A DNA stretch of 64,000 bases from Candidatus Woesearchaeota archaeon (lineage in GTDB: Archaea; Nanobdellota; Nanobdellia; Woesearchaeales; DSVV01), in contig JACPTB010000013.1 of NCBI GenBank assembly GCA_016192995.1, forward strand, positions 42,700-106,699. The letters run 5' to 3'. The notes under the pieces were generated by a model that saw only the letters and a list, made by a program, of their open reading frames with translations, searched no databases and was not told where the DNA came from. Numbering within the stretch: the stretch's first letter is position 1; each line of letters begins with the position of its first letter. Of this stretch, positions 43,600-52,973 are shown in pieces. A program made the translations under genes and the position numbers.

Positions 43600-45189
43600 T
43601 TACACCTCGTTGTTATCAATTTCTGCGCTTTCTTTTTGTTTTTTTATTTCTTCGCGATGTTTTCTTCGCATTTCTTTCTGCTCTTCAGTCAATTTTTGCC
43701 TTGCTGAAGGATTTATACCTGGCAACTGTTGGTTGACTATAAATGCTTTTCGGGTTGCGTACTGTACAGGGTTTTTTATTTTTTGACAAAGATGATCAGG
43801 TTGACAGACGCCAAGATCTTGATAAAAGGACATGCAATTTGGAGGGAGCATTTTCTTTTTTGTTGCTTTCCTATGATTAAGCTGGCCTCGAATTATTACT
43901 TCACGCAATTGTTCGGCATTTTTTTCATTCCATTGCAGCAACAATGATTCTATTTGTTGATGCTGCCACCCAACTTTTTCCAAGAAATTTGATAACGCAA
44001 ACATAAAACGCTTTTTACCATCATTCATTCCTTGCAAACCTTTTAACATACAAGGTGGGAAAAGATCGATAGGAATTGCTTGTTCTGGAATATCAAATTC
44101 TTTTTTTAGAGCCATAGTTGGGTCTTCGTAAGTAATTACTGGTTTATATTCAAAAGCATTAAACAATAATTTTCCAGCTTCACCGTTGATAGTAGATGAA
44201 GAATCTAAGAAGATTATTTCAGTAGTTATTTTAGAAGGCAAGGCGTCCTGTTTTTCAAATGAAAGGATGCTATTCAGCGGAATTGGAACTGAGCAGAGTC
44301 CTGTCTTTTCATGCAATGAAAATGGCATTCGATATAAATGTCGGGATGAAATAAGAATAGTGTCTATTTCTAGCACTTCAGAAAGGTCATATTTTCTGAT
44401 GAACTCTTTGCTGTTGCATTTTTTACAGAGATTTGCTTTTGTTGTTTGCATCATTTCTATTGTTTTACAATCAGGGCAAAGCTGAAATTGCATATCCCTT
44501 GCTTCAATTATTTTTTTCTGGCATTGTGGGCAAACAAATTCGCTTGTTTGTTGAGATATTTCTTGTTTATTACTGCATTTTTTACAGTAAACTTGCTCAA
44601 TGTTTTCTTTATGAAGTTCTTTTGCTAGTGATTCTTTTGATTTATTTGATAGAAGATATTCAACTAGCTTAGGTTCAATTCTGTCCTTTAAATAGAGGGA
44701 AATACGCTTAGGTGCTTCGGGAAATAATAATCGTGTTTCTTTTCCTTGAACAGTGTCAGGAAATGCAGCAAATGGAACTCCAATATGAAATCCTTTTGAG
44801 CCTGAGAATTTTACTGAGATACTATTGACGCCATGAGCTTTCAGTTCTTCGACTAAAAGATGCGCAATATATTTAGCATACTCCCAAAATTTACAATCAA
44901 TATCCAAAACAAGGTCCCAGCCAATTCTTAGATCATCCAACTCATCTTTTTTTAAGGTTGGACTTAATTGCAAAGGATTGCTCCAATGCTCCTCACTTAC
45001 GTGTAATGAAGTACATCCTTGTCTTGCAACTTCGAGAATATCCTGTGGATACGTAACAATATCAGGGCGTTTGCCAAAACCATCTTCACCAAATTTAAAA
45101 GCAACCTCTCTATTTTGTGATGCTTTGATCATTGCTTCAGCTATATCTTTTCGCTTGTAATGTTTGAGAATAATGCTAGGATTGAGCAT
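43600..45189 (-). CDS. priS: DNA primase, PriS fused to the PriL C-terminal domain
   Basis: The 529-residue protein combines both primase parts. The PriS catalytic domain has [11 protein letters not shown] (Asp96, Asp98), [12 protein letters not shown] and a zinc-knuckle insertion with several CxxC pairs (about 235-300). The C-terminal part (about 400-510) has four spaced cysteines (PPC, NCMSFY, GVC, LCQ), as in the PriL iron-sulfur domain. Such single-chain primases are known from Nanoarchaeota and other DPANN. The start at 45189 is set because the 56 upstream codons belong to element copy 45238, and ATATAAAT lies about 25-30 bases before it. Confidence 0.85.
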   Translation of the reverse strand: MLNPSIILKHYKRKDIAEAMIKASQNREVAFKFGEDGFGKRPDIVTYPQDILEVARQGCTSLHVSEEHWSNPLQLSPTLKKDELDDLRIGWDLVLDIDCKFWEYAKYIAHLLVEELKAHGVNSISVKFSGSKGFHIGVPFAAFPDTVQGKETRLLFPEAPKRISLYLKDRIEPKLVEYLLSNKSKESLAKELHKENIEQVYCKKCSNKQEISQQTSEFVCPQCQKKIIEARDMQFQLCPDCKTIEMMQTTKANLCKKCNSKEFIRKYDLSEVLEIDTILISSRHLYRMPFSLHEKTGLCSVPIPLNSILSFEKQDALPSKITTEIIFLDSSSTINGEAGKLLFNAFEYKPVITYEDPTMALKKEFDIPEQAIPIDLFPPCMLKGLQGMNDGKKRFMFALSNFLEKVGWQHQQIESLLLQWNEKNAEQLREVIIRGQLNHRKATKKKMLPPNCMSFYQDLGVCQPDHLCQKIKNPVQYATRKAFIVNQQLPGINPSARQKLTEEQKEMRRKHREEIKKQKESAEIDNNEV

Positions 45190-45237
45190 GTTCTCAAGGA
45201 TGATAAAGCAATTTATATGACTTATGGTTGAATATTC

Positions 45238-45419
45238 GGCACAATCCAATTTGTAAGTGATATTGCGAAAAGTGCCACCATCTTTTTTGCGAGGCTTATC
45301 TGATATTTCATCAAATGCTATCCGAGGTTCCAGAGAGGATAGCATCTTCCATAACAAACATCTACAGCCGAGCCGATGGTGGCACTTTTCGCAATATCAC
45401 TTACAAATTGGATTGTGTC
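45238..45419 (+). mobile_element. Structured repeat element copy 8 (long perfect outer stem)
   Basis: Over 40 bp of the outer arms are complementary (about 45238-45281 against 45376-45419) with essentially no mismatch. The centre keeps GCGAGGCT...AGCCGA and a core hairpin, GCTATCC/GGATAGC, with loop GAGGTTCCAGAGA. An exact 8-bp target duplication GAATATTC flanks it (45230-45237, 45420-45427). It lies between the TATA boxes of the divergent primase and Nudix genes. Confidence 0.88.
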
Positions 45420-45465
45420 GAATATTCAAAAAACTATTTATACTTGAGATTTATCTGTATAAAAA

Positions 45466-45879
45466 ATGACTACTACTTTGGATAAAATCTATGTAACTGT
45501 TGATATCATCATTAGATACAAAGGAGGCATAATATTAATTGAAAGAAAAGAGCAGCCACTTGGTTTAGCGCTGCCTGGTGGGCATGTTGAATTGGATGAA
45601 AGCTGTGAGCAAGCTGCTGTTCGAGAAGCTAAGGAAGAAACTAATCTTAGCGTTATTTTATTAAAGCAATTAAAAACATATTCTGACCCGCAGCGTGATC
45701 CGAGAAAAAGATGTATTAGTGTTGTGTTTATTGGTGAAGGTTTTGGACAATTAAAAGCTGGTGATGATGCAAAAGAAGCGCATGTTTTTTCTCTCGATAA
45801 AATCCCTAGAGATAAGCTTTGTTTTGATCATAAACAAATACTGATTGATTATATGAATGATATTGAAGAAGATGAATGA
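45466..45879 (+). CDS. Nudix hydrolase (ADP-ribose pyrophosphatase-like)
   Basis: The 137-residue protein has the Nudix box GGHVELDESCEQAAVREAKEETNL at about 38-61 and YSDPQRDPRKRCISVVFIG, the proline-containing strand common in ADP-ribose and related hydrolases. TATA box TATTTATACTTG at about 45437-45448 gives a leaderless start. The substrate is inferred from family only. Confidence 0.88.
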   Translation: MTTTLDKIYVTVDIIIRYKGGIILIERKEQPLGLALPGGHVELDESCEQAAVREAKEETNLSVILLKQLKTYSDPQRDPRKRCISVVFIGEGFGQLKAGDDAKEAHVFSLDKIPRDKLCFDHKQILIDYMNDIEEDE

Positions 45880-45924
45880 TGTTTAGAGTGTTTCTCTCTT
45901 ATGATTGTATAACATTGTTGTTGC

Positions 45925-47046
45925 TCACTTGAAAAATGATTGGATTGTACTTGTTGTTTTCAACCCATGACCGGTAAAAGCTGAAACAATTATTTCATTA
46001 TTTTTTGATTTGGAAACATATTTTTTAACTCCTGCAGTCCCTGCTGCTGAAGTTGGTTCAATATAATATCCTTGTTTAGCCATATCTTGCCAAGCTTGTT
46101 TGATTTCCTGTTCTGAAACAATGATTACTGTTCCTTTTGTTTCTCTTATTATCATCAGTAATTCTGTTCCACGAATAGGATCTGCTGTTGCTATGCCTTC
46201 TGCTAAAGTATCTTTTTTAGTAATTTTGGTTGTAGTGTTAAGATTTTTCTTAAAAGCATCATATAATGGGCTGCAGTTTTCAGCTTGCACTGCAATAAAC
46301 TTAGGTAGTTTTGAGATAATATGCGCATCCAATAATTCTTGAAAGCCAATGTACGTGCCCAGTAATAATGAACCGTTTCCTACGGGCAGAATAATTGCAT
46401 CAGGGACTTTCCAACCGAGCTGTTCTGTTACTTCAAAAGCAAATGTTTTTGTTCCTTGAAAAAACCATGGATTATAGCGATGACTTGCATAAAATATTTT
46501 CTCTGCAGCCTTCATAGCTACTGCTGCAGTATCTTCACGAGAACCTTTAATTTTATGAAGTTTTGCGCTATAGGCTTGTATCTGTACTAATTTTCCCGGA
46601 GAAGCATGTTCTGGAACGTAAATATGAGCAGTGATTCCTGCTTTGGCTGCATACGCTGCGATTGATGAACCTGCATTTCCTGATGAATCCTCAATCACTT
46701 GTTTAATACCTAACTCTTTTATTTTGCTCATTAACACTGTTGTTCCACGATCTTTAAAAGAACCAGTTGGAAATAATTGTTCTTGCTTGATAAAAACAGT
46801 TTTTTTGTTGATCGTGATTGGAAGCAGCGGTGTAAAACCTTCAGCAAAAGAAACAATGTTTTTGTCATGATCCAAGGGAATAGCTTCACGATAACGCCAT
46901 AGTGTTGGTTTTCGTTGTTTTATTTTGTTTAAAGGAAACTTTGGCTTGAAATTAATTTTGAGAAACCCTTTGCATGCTGTACACTGCCAAATCTTTTCGT
47001 TTAAGGGATGGGTTTTTTTACAATGTTGGCAAATAAGGTTATTCAT
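45925..47046 (-). CDS. thrC: Threonine synthase
   Basis: The 373-residue PLP enzyme has an N-terminal zinc-ribbon-like pair (CQHC and CTAC), FAEGFTPLLP, the PLP lysine in PTGSFKDRGTTVL, EDSSGNAGSSIAAYAAKAG and the PVGNGSLLLG phosphate loop. It converts phosphohomoserine to threonine in the known family. No other threonine genes are near. It is divergent from htpX. Confidence 0.88.
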   Translation of the reverse strand: MNNLICQHCKKTHPLNEKIWQCTACKGFLKINFKPKFPLNKIKQRKPTLWRYREAIPLDHDKNIVSFAEGFTPLLPITINKKTVFIKQEQLFPTGSFKDRGTTVLMSKIKELGIKQVIEDSSGNAGSSIAAYAAKAGITAHIYVPEHASPGKLVQIQAYSAKLHKIKGSREDTAAVAMKAAEKIFYASHRYNPWFFQGTKTFAFEVTEQLGWKVPDAIILPVGNGSLLLGTYIGFQELLDAHIISKLPKFIAVQAENCSPLYDAFKKNLNTTTKITKKDTLAEGIATADPIRGTELLMIIRETKGTVIIVSEQEIKQAWQDMAKQGYYIEPTSAAGTAGVKKYVSKSKNNEIIVSAFTGHGLKTTSTIQSFFK

Positions 47047-47118
47047 GCGATAATATATAGATTGTTTTTTAAAAAACTTTCCAAAACTATATAAGTTACT
47101 TCGTCTTCACTCTTGATT

Positions 47119-47979
47119 ATGGGACTGTTACAGAATTGGTTAAAAACTGCCTTATTATTAGGGCTGTTAAGTGGATTATTGTTATTTGTAGGGCAATTAG
47201 TTGGAGGAGTGGGTGGATTAACGGTTGCGTTAGTCATTGCATTAGTTATGAATCTTGGCAGCTATTTCTTTTCTCATAAATTAGTCTTATGGATGTATCA
47301 GGCAAAACCTGCTGATCCTAAAAAACATAAATTCCTCTTTGATACTGTTGCTGAAATCTGCAAAAAAATGAATTTGCCAATGCCTAAAATATATATCATA
47401 CCTACAACATCATGCAATGCATTTGCAACAGGAAGAAATCCTGAACATGCGGTTGTTGCCTGCACTGAAGGCATTTTAAAAGTACTGACCAAAGATGAAC
47501 TTAAAGGTGTATTAGCGCATGAATGTAGTCATGTTAAAAACAGGGATATCTTAATTGCAACGATTGCTGCAACGATTGCTGCAGTGATTAGCTATGTTGC
47601 TGCTATGGCGCGATGGGCAGCGATTTTTGGAGGATTTGGCAATAGAGACAGGGAAGGAGGAAGCAATATCCTTGAATTTCTTGTCCTTGCAATTATTACG
47701 CCTATTCTTGCGGTGATCATTCAGCTCGCAATTTCACGATCACGAGAATATTTGGCTGATCATAGCGGAGCTAAATGTTTAGGAAACGGCGAGAGTTTAG
47801 CACGAGCTTTAGAAAAATTAGAAGCACATAACAAAGCAGATCCGTTGAGGTTTGGGAATAGAAGCACTGCTAGTTTGTTTATTACTAATCCCTTTAAAGC
47901 TGATGTATTCTTGACCTTGTTTTCTACGCACCCTAGTACTAAATCGCGTGCTGAAAAACTGAGAAATTTGAAGTTTTAA
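47119..47979 (+). CDS. htpX: Membrane metalloprotease HtpX (M48)
   Basis: The 286-residue protein has two N-terminal membrane segments, CNAFATGRNPEHAVVACTEG, the zinc motif HECSHVKNRD, two further segments, and the SREYLADHSGAK glutamate ligand. It cleaves misfolded membrane proteins. The start at 47119 has an ACTATATAAG box about 25 bases upstream. A tandem GCAACGATTGCT repeat in the gene gives IATIAATIAA in a membrane segment. Confidence 0.95.
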   Translation: MGLLQNWLKTALLLGLLSGLLLFVGQLVGGVGGLTVALVIALVMNLGSYFFSHKLVLWMYQAKPADPKKHKFLFDTVAEICKKMNLPMPKIYIIPTTSCNAFATGRNPEHAVVACTEGILKVLTKDELKGVLAHECSHVKNRDILIATIAATIAAVISYVAAMARWAAIFGGFGNRDREGGSNILEFLVLAIITPILAVIIQLAISRSREYLADHSGAKCLGNGESLARALEKLEAHNKADPLRFGNRSTASLFITNPFKADVFLTLFSTHPSTKSRAEKLRNLKF

Positions 47980-47994
47980 TTATTCCTAATCTCC

Positions 47995-48147
47995 GTACGT
48001 AATAAGTCTGGGGTTTTAGCGCCTACTTTTGTGAAGCTCCTCGATATCTTTATTGGGGATTTTTCGGGGTTCCAGAGAGAAAAATCCAATTGAAATACAC
48101 TTCAAAAGCTGAACTGGCGCTAAAACCATGGAGGACTTATTACGTAC
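47995..48147 (+). mobile_element. Structured repeat element copy 9
   Basis: The ends are GTACGTAATAAGTC (47995-) and its complement ending 48147. The inner stem is TTTTAGCGCC/GGCGCTAAAA and the core hairpin GGATTTTTC/GAAAAATCC with loop GGGGTTCCAGAGA. The exact duplication TAATCTCC is at 47987-47994 and 48148-48155, and a G follows it on both sides. It lies between the ends of htpX and the phosphoribosyltransferase gene, at whose TAG stop the element abuts. Confidence 0.9.
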
Positions 48148-48554
48148 TAATCTCCGTTTTCCCAAGGGAATTTTGCGACTTCAGTGACGGTGCCTAAGAA
48201 ATAATCTGGTTTTATTTCAGTATGTGGCATGATGTATAAGCATGCAGTTTTAACACGAGCACCTAATGATTCAAAATATTGTTTCCCGACAACTATACTC
48301 TTGCCGGTTTCTAACATATCTTCTACAAGAAGAATCTGTTTATTTTTTACTTCAGTTACCACATCAGCAAGAATTTTTCTTTCATTTCCTTTTCGCTCCA
48401 TTTTAATAATGCTCATATTGGGTACTTTTAATTCATGAGAAAGAATTAAGGCAGGCACTATACCTCCACGAGCAAGACCAATAATAATATCAGGTTTATA
48501 ATCCACTTTTTTCGCTAAACGCTGTACTTCCCACGCTGCAACATTCCATTCCAT
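48147..48554 (-). CDS. Purine-type phosphoribosyltransferase
   Basis: The 135-residue protein has IIGLARGGIVPALILSHEL and the PRPP loop ILLVEDMLETGKS, matching short xanthine/guanine phosphoribosyltransferases (Gpt-like) rather than OPRT. Likely purine salvage. Its stop codon TAG uses the final C of the adjacent element and the first bases of its target duplication. It lies upstream of hef on the same strand, separated by element copy 48601. Confidence 0.85.
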   Translation of the reverse strand: MEWNVAAWEVQRLAKKVDYKPDIIIGLARGGIVPALILSHELKVPNMSIIKMERKGNERKILADVVTEVKNKQILLVEDMLETGKSIVVGKQYFESLGARVKTACLYIMPHTEIKPDYFLGTVTEVAKFPWENGD

Positions 48555-48600
48555 AAGATGGTAATGAAATAGAGGTTATATTTAAAATAATGCTCTAAAA

Positions 48601-48754
48601 GTATGTAATAAGTCTTGGGTTTTAGCGCCTACTTTCGTGAAGCTCTTATTAAATACATTTTTGGGATTTTTCGGAGTGCCAGAGAGAAAAATCCAATGTT
48701 TAATCACATCTAAAGCTGAACCGGCGCTAAAACTATGGAAGACTTATTACGTAC
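48601..48754 (+). mobile_element. Structured repeat element copy 10
   Basis: The ends are GTATGTAATAAGTCT and AGACTTATTACGTAC-type, with the inner stem TTTTAGCGCC/GGCGCTAAAA and the core hairpin GGATTTTTC/GAAAAATCC with loop GGAGTGCCAGAGA. The exact duplication CTCTAAAA is at 48593-48600 and 48755-48762. The right duplication contains the hef stop codon. It lies only 600 bases from copy 9. Confidence 0.9.
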
Positions 48755-48756
48755 CT

Positions 48757-50982
48757 CTAAAATTCACTATAATCGTTATCTAATACTTTTTTAATGTTCT
48801 TTGCTTTTATTTCTCCAATAAGATCAACTTGTTTCAAGTCTTCTTCAGTTGCATTAACGAGATTTTTTATGTTTTTGAATTTTCTCAGTAAAGGTTTTGC
48901 TAATGTTGCTCCAACCCCTGGCAATGCTGAAACAAGATATTCTTGCTGTTGGAATATATCTAATGGTTTTTTTGAACCATGCAAGGAAAAATCCCTTCCT
49001 TTCTCATCCTGCTCTCGTTTTGCAATAGTGTACAGCATTGCTGCAGAATCTTTGAATGTTTTTGTATAAATAAGCGGAATGTTAAATGAAACTGTTATTG
49101 TTGCTATCATGCCTCGAATAGCATTAGGATTAATGTTTCTTATTGAGTAAAGATCTTGCATCCCTTCAACAAGAACGAGGGGTTTTTGAAAAGTGCTTTT
49201 CATAATTTTTATCTGTTGAAGAAGTCTTCCATCAATTAAACTATCAATAAAATCATCTTGGGTTTTGTATTCAACTGCTGCATCGCTGCTGAGAAGATAA
49301 TCTGCAGTCTCAAGCTTTTCTAAAGTTAGTGAAGCGCCTAATTCAAGAAGTTCCTTAATGACTCCTGAACCTTTTTCACGATAATCTGCAAAGATTTTAA
49401 TCGGCTGCTGTTGAGGAGAAAAATCACTGAGAGTTTTTGCTGGCTGCTTTCTTTCAGGTTGTGAGAATTTCATATTAGTGCGCAATGTTTTTAAGGTAGT
49501 GTACATTCTTTTCTCTTTATGATGCGCGCTCCAGCGATACCCTTCATCTCTGGTGTCTTTTGTCATGAGAATGATGACTTCACCTTTCTCGCTTCTTCCT
49601 GTTCTTCCGCGACGCTGAATATGTCTAATTGCTGAGGGAATTGGCTCATAAAAAATAACAAGATCAACTTGGGGAATATCAAGTCCTTCTTCGCCAACAC
49701 TGCTTGAAACGAGGACATTGAACTTACCATTTCTAAATTCTTCCAACATAGCAATCTGCTCTTTCTGTGATAAGCCTGTTTCTTTTTTTTTTGCCTGGCC
49801 CACAAATAATTGTGCTTTAATATTCTGCAAGAGGTTAAGTTCCCCCATGATTTCTGATCCTGAATCACGATATTGGGTAAAAATAATAATTTTATAGTCT
49901 GGATTTTTCTGTATTCTATCTTGAACAATCTCTTTTAACTTATGTAGTTTAGGATGTTTTATAGTTTCTTCCATCAGCGTGTTGGTTTTAATAATTGCTG
50001 ATCTGAAGTTAAGATCTCGAACAAGATTTTGAACTGCCTTTACTTTTGACGTTCGAGCCTGCATTTGAATAGAAGAGAGATAGTTATGTAATCCTGCAAT
50101 ACTTTGTGTTTCGAGAAGTTCTATTGCATGTTGGACTTTCATTGCTTCTGCAGCTAATGATAATGATTTCAGGACTTCAAGCTCTCTATTTCCTGATGCT
50201 ATTTCTCCCTGAAGATGTGCTTGGAGCTTAAGAATATCGGTTTTTGTTGCATTTGTTGCAGTATTTTGATCAAGATAACCCAGCGAGCTTATTTCTTTTA
50301 ACTTTGAAATGAAGCAATCGTGAAGATATTTATGCACTGCTTTAAAGGTATCAGGTAAAATAACTTCAACCCATGCAATATCCACTTCCTGAACATAGGG
50401 TTTAACATCAGGATCTGAATCTATTCTGACTTCAATCTCTTCAATAAAGAGATTGGTAATGACCTCATTGATTTTTTCTAAATCACTTCCGGGGGATGCA
50501 GTTAATGCTAAAATTCTTGGAAATTTTGCTGTTTTTTCATATTGTTTTGCAAGCCAAACATAGCTATAATCGCCTACAGCACGATGCGCTTCATCAAATA
50601 CGAGCAACGATACTTCTTCGAGATTAATACGTTTACTAATCACATCATTTTCAAGCCCTTGTGGTGTGGATGAAATAATAACTGCATTTGACCAGAGTTC
50701 TTGTCTTTTTTCAGGAGCTACTGAACCAGTGAACATGGTTATTTTTTCAGAAGCAACGTCAAGGTGGTCAATAAATCGCTGCATAATCTGCTCAACTAAT
50801 GGTTTTGTCGGAGCTACGATGAGAATTTTAGATTGTGGGTATTGGCGCAAACGGTGGGCAGCTAATAACACTGCAAGATTTGTTTTACCCAAGCCTGTGG
50901 GGAGAACCACAAGGGTGTTTTTCTCAACACAGGTGGCAAGAATAGTTTCTTGATACAGCCGTGGCTTGAAGTTTTTAATCAT
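48757..50982 (-). CDS. hef: Hef helicase-nuclease
   Basis: The 741-residue protein joins an SF2 helicase (about 1-500, LPTGLGKTNLA, FDEAHRAVG, SSSVGEEGLDIP, IQRRGRTGR) to an ERCC4 nuclease domain (about 530-660) and HhH motifs (ALPGVGATLAKPLL). It processes stalled forks in the known family. The nuclease site reads VEYKTQDDF where ERK is canonical, so the Arg is Tyr. The stand-alone XPF protein at 36044 keeps ERK. The stop codon lies in the duplication of element copy 48601. Confidence 0.93.
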   Translation of the reverse strand: MIKNFKPRLYQETILATCVEKNTLVVLPTGLGKTNLAVLLAAHRLRQYPQSKILIVAPTKPLVEQIMQRFIDHLDVASEKITMFTGSVAPEKRQELWSNAVIISSTPQGLENDVISKRINLEEVSLLVFDEAHRAVGDYSYVWLAKQYEKTAKFPRILALTASPGSDLEKINEVITNLFIEEIEVRIDSDPDVKPYVQEVDIAWVEVILPDTFKAVHKYLHDCFISKLKEISSLGYLDQNTATNATKTDILKLQAHLQGEIASGNRELEVLKSLSLAAEAMKVQHAIELLETQSIAGLHNYLSSIQMQARTSKVKAVQNLVRDLNFRSAIIKTNTLMEETIKHPKLHKLKEIVQDRIQKNPDYKIIIFTQYRDSGSEIMGELNLLQNIKAQLFVGQAKKKETGLSQKEQIAMLEEFRNGKFNVLVSSSVGEEGLDIPQVDLVIFYEPIPSAIRHIQRRGRTGRSEKGEVIILMTKDTRDEGYRWSAHHKEKRMYTTLKTLRTNMKFSQPERKQPAKTLSDFSPQQQPIKIFADYREKGSGVIKELLELGASLTLEKLETADYLLSSDAAVEYKTQDDFIDSLIDGRLLQQIKIMKSTFQKPLVLVEGMQDLYSIRNINPNAIRGMIATITVSFNIPLIYTKTFKDSAAMLYTIAKREQDEKGRDFSLHGSKKPLDIFQQQEYLVSALPGVGATLAKPLLRKFKNIKNLVNATEEDLKQVDLIGEIKAKNIKKVLDNDYSEF

Positions 50983-51026
50983 AGTTGGGTATATATAGGG
51001 TCTTTTATATACTTTATCTCGAACAT

Positions 51027-51179
51027 GGCTCTGGTGAAAATGTAGTTTTAGCGCCTATTTCGTGAAGCTCTTCTTAGGAGATATCGAGGATTTTTCGGAG
51101 TGCCAGAGAGAAAAATCCAATCGAAATCTACTTAAAAAGCTGAACCGACGCTAAAACCTGAAAGATTTTCACCAGAGCC
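51027..51179 (+). mobile_element. Structured repeat element copy 11
   Basis: The ends are GGCTCTGGTGAAAAT (51027-51041) and its exact complement (51165-51179). The inner stem is TTTTAGCGCC with GACGCTAAAA, and the core hairpin GGATTTTTC/GAAAAATCC has loop GGAGTGCCAGAGA. An exact 9-bp duplication CTCGAACAT flanks it (51018-51026, 51180-51188). Terminal sequence is shared with copies 5024 and 59878 but the inner stem with the GTACGT group, so it is a mosaic. Confidence 0.9.
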
Positions 51180-51234
51180 CTCGAACATGGCTTCATCCAA
51201 AAATGAGGTTAGCGCCAGCTACACACCAGCTGCA

Positions 51235-52776
51235 TTAAGCAAGGTAAATATTCTTTATCTTTTTCTCTATGAACTCTAGGTGATGATAAGAATAGAGTTT
51301 TATTTCTGGTTTGAGAGTTTGATTGTGAGTGTAGGATTGTTTATAATCTCCGTTGATCTCTAATAAATTATTAAGAATAGTTATAAAATATTCTTTTTCT
51401 AATTGTTTTGAAGGTTTTATGTTGTCTTTGAGCCTGATTTTAATATTAAAATGAACTTTTTTCTTATGGTCAAAAACTGCTGCTATTTTGAAGCTCTCTG
51501 TTTTGTCCTGTAATGATTTATTTTTATTGATTGCCATTTCTATCTGCTGGGGATAGACATTTCCACCATCTAAACTTATAGTGCCGTCACTTCTCCCGAC
51601 AACATAAAGGAATGGAAGCTTGAGAATATCATCTTGATGTTCACGAAGAAACGCTGCTACATGGTTTGGCTCGAATTCACGAAGTATCTCAATCATAGTA
51701 TGATAGGTAATAACGCCGCCTTCATCCTGGAGATTATATTTAATTTTCGGTGAACAAATATCTAAATCTAATAACGAAATGTGATATTCTTGTTTTCCTT
51801 GTTCTTCATTTATTGTTGAGCGGATATAATGCATTGAAGGGTTATATTGAAAAATCATAGGAATTCTGTCTTGATTAAGAAATAATTTTTCCCGAAGAGC
51901 TTTATTCTTTGCTGCTAAACCACGTATCCATTTGCTCATTGTTGTTTCAAAACCTATCCCTATATCTATATCGCTAGCTCCATAAGAAGAGATGATTCTT
52001 GCGCCTGGTTTTAATTGTTGCTGAAGATATTCATCCCAGCCATAAATCACTCCTTCACCGCCAGTTAAAAGATGGATAGTAAATTGTTTCAGGTCAATTT
52101 TCTTTTTTGCTTCTTCGATCATGTTTCTTATAAAGGGAGGATAACCAGCAATAATGTATTTATATTTTGGTCCAAATGCCTGCAAGGTTTTAATAATATC
52201 ATCGTTATCCTCTGCAGTGTTTTTTACTAAACCAAGATGTTCAGCTATGATGCAGAATTTTATTCCTGTTGCCCAAGCCCCAGAAGACCAAGCGCTGAGA
52301 ATAATATAATTTTCTTTATCAGCATTAAATACATAATTAAATTCAAAACAGGCAGCTTTGAACACAATATCTTCTTCCCGTAATGACCTTATCCAATCGG
52401 TAGGATTGCCTGAAGTTCCTGAGCTTTCATCAATATTGCCTGTTTTAGGGATTCTTCCATATTGGCAGCGATCTTCATAACTATATTTCTTAATGTAGTT
52501 TTGCTTATTGGTTTCAGGAACCAAGGTATCAAAAAGATCCGGAATAGTTATTTGATTAAAATCTATCTTATGATGTTTGATGAATTTTTGATATGCAGGT
52601 GTTGTTTTCAAGCAGTGCTGGAATAACCTTACTGCTTTTCTTCGTGAAATAATTTCTAAAAAATCAGGATCAATGGTTCTTAAGAACCATTGACTAATAT
52701 CAAAATTATTTAACATTTTATCTTCTAAGAAATCATATAACCATAATGGTATAATTTGTGCAGTAAATTTCCACAT
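51235..52776 (-). CDS. Phenylacetate-CoA ligase-like adenylating enzyme
   Basis: The 513-residue protein has the adenylation motif SSGTSGNPTDWI, SSYGASDIDIGIGFE and VVGRSDGTISLDGGNVYPQQIE, as in PaaK-family ligases that activate carboxylates with ATP. The substrate is unknown and no pathway genes are nearby. Repeat elements flank it on both sides (51027 and 52821). Confidence 0.75.
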   Translation of the reverse strand: MWKFTAQIIPLWLYDFLEDKMLNNFDISQWFLRTIDPDFLEIISRRKAVRLFQHCLKTTPAYQKFIKHHKIDFNQITIPDLFDTLVPETNKQNYIKKYSYEDRCQYGRIPKTGNIDESSGTSGNPTDWIRSLREEDIVFKAACFEFNYVFNADKENYIILSAWSSGAWATGIKFCIIAEHLGLVKNTAEDNDDIIKTLQAFGPKYKYIIAGYPPFIRNMIEEAKKKIDLKQFTIHLLTGGEGVIYGWDEYLQQQLKPGARIISSYGASDIDIGIGFETTMSKWIRGLAAKNKALREKLFLNQDRIPMIFQYNPSMHYIRSTINEEQGKQEYHISLLDLDICSPKIKYNLQDEGGVITYHTMIEILREFEPNHVAAFLREHQDDILKLPFLYVVGRSDGTISLDGGNVYPQQIEMAINKNKSLQDKTESFKIAAVFDHKKKVHFNIKIRLKDNIKPSKQLEKEYFITILNNLLEINGDYKQSYTHNQTLKPEIKLYSYHHLEFIEKKIKNIYLA

Positions 52777-52820
52777 ATACTTTTTTTGTTTTTAATCCTA
52801 TATATACTTTACGTAAGAAA

Positions 52821-52973
52821 GTACGTAATAAGTTGGGTTTTAGCGCCTACTCTTGTGAAGCTCTTCTTAAATTCACCTTGGGGATTTTTCGGAGTTCCAG
52901 AGAGAAAAATCCAATGTTTAATTACAAGTGAAGCTGAACTGGCGCTAAAACCTAGTGAAGACTTATTACGTAC
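52821..52973 (+). mobile_element. Structured repeat element copy 12
   Basis: The ends are GTACGTAATAAGT and ACTTATTACGTAC, with the inner stem TTTTAGCGCC/GGCGCTAAAA and the core hairpin GGATTTTTC/GAAAAATCC with loop GGAGTTCCAGAGA. The exact duplication GTAAGAAA is at 52813-52820 and 52974-52981. It lies 44 bases before the start of the ligase-like gene. Confidence 0.9.

Noticed and set aside
45190..45357. N-terminal extension of the primase by 56 residues
   Set aside because: It reads through element copy 45238 and the promoter. A leaderless start at 45189 has a well-placed TATA box.
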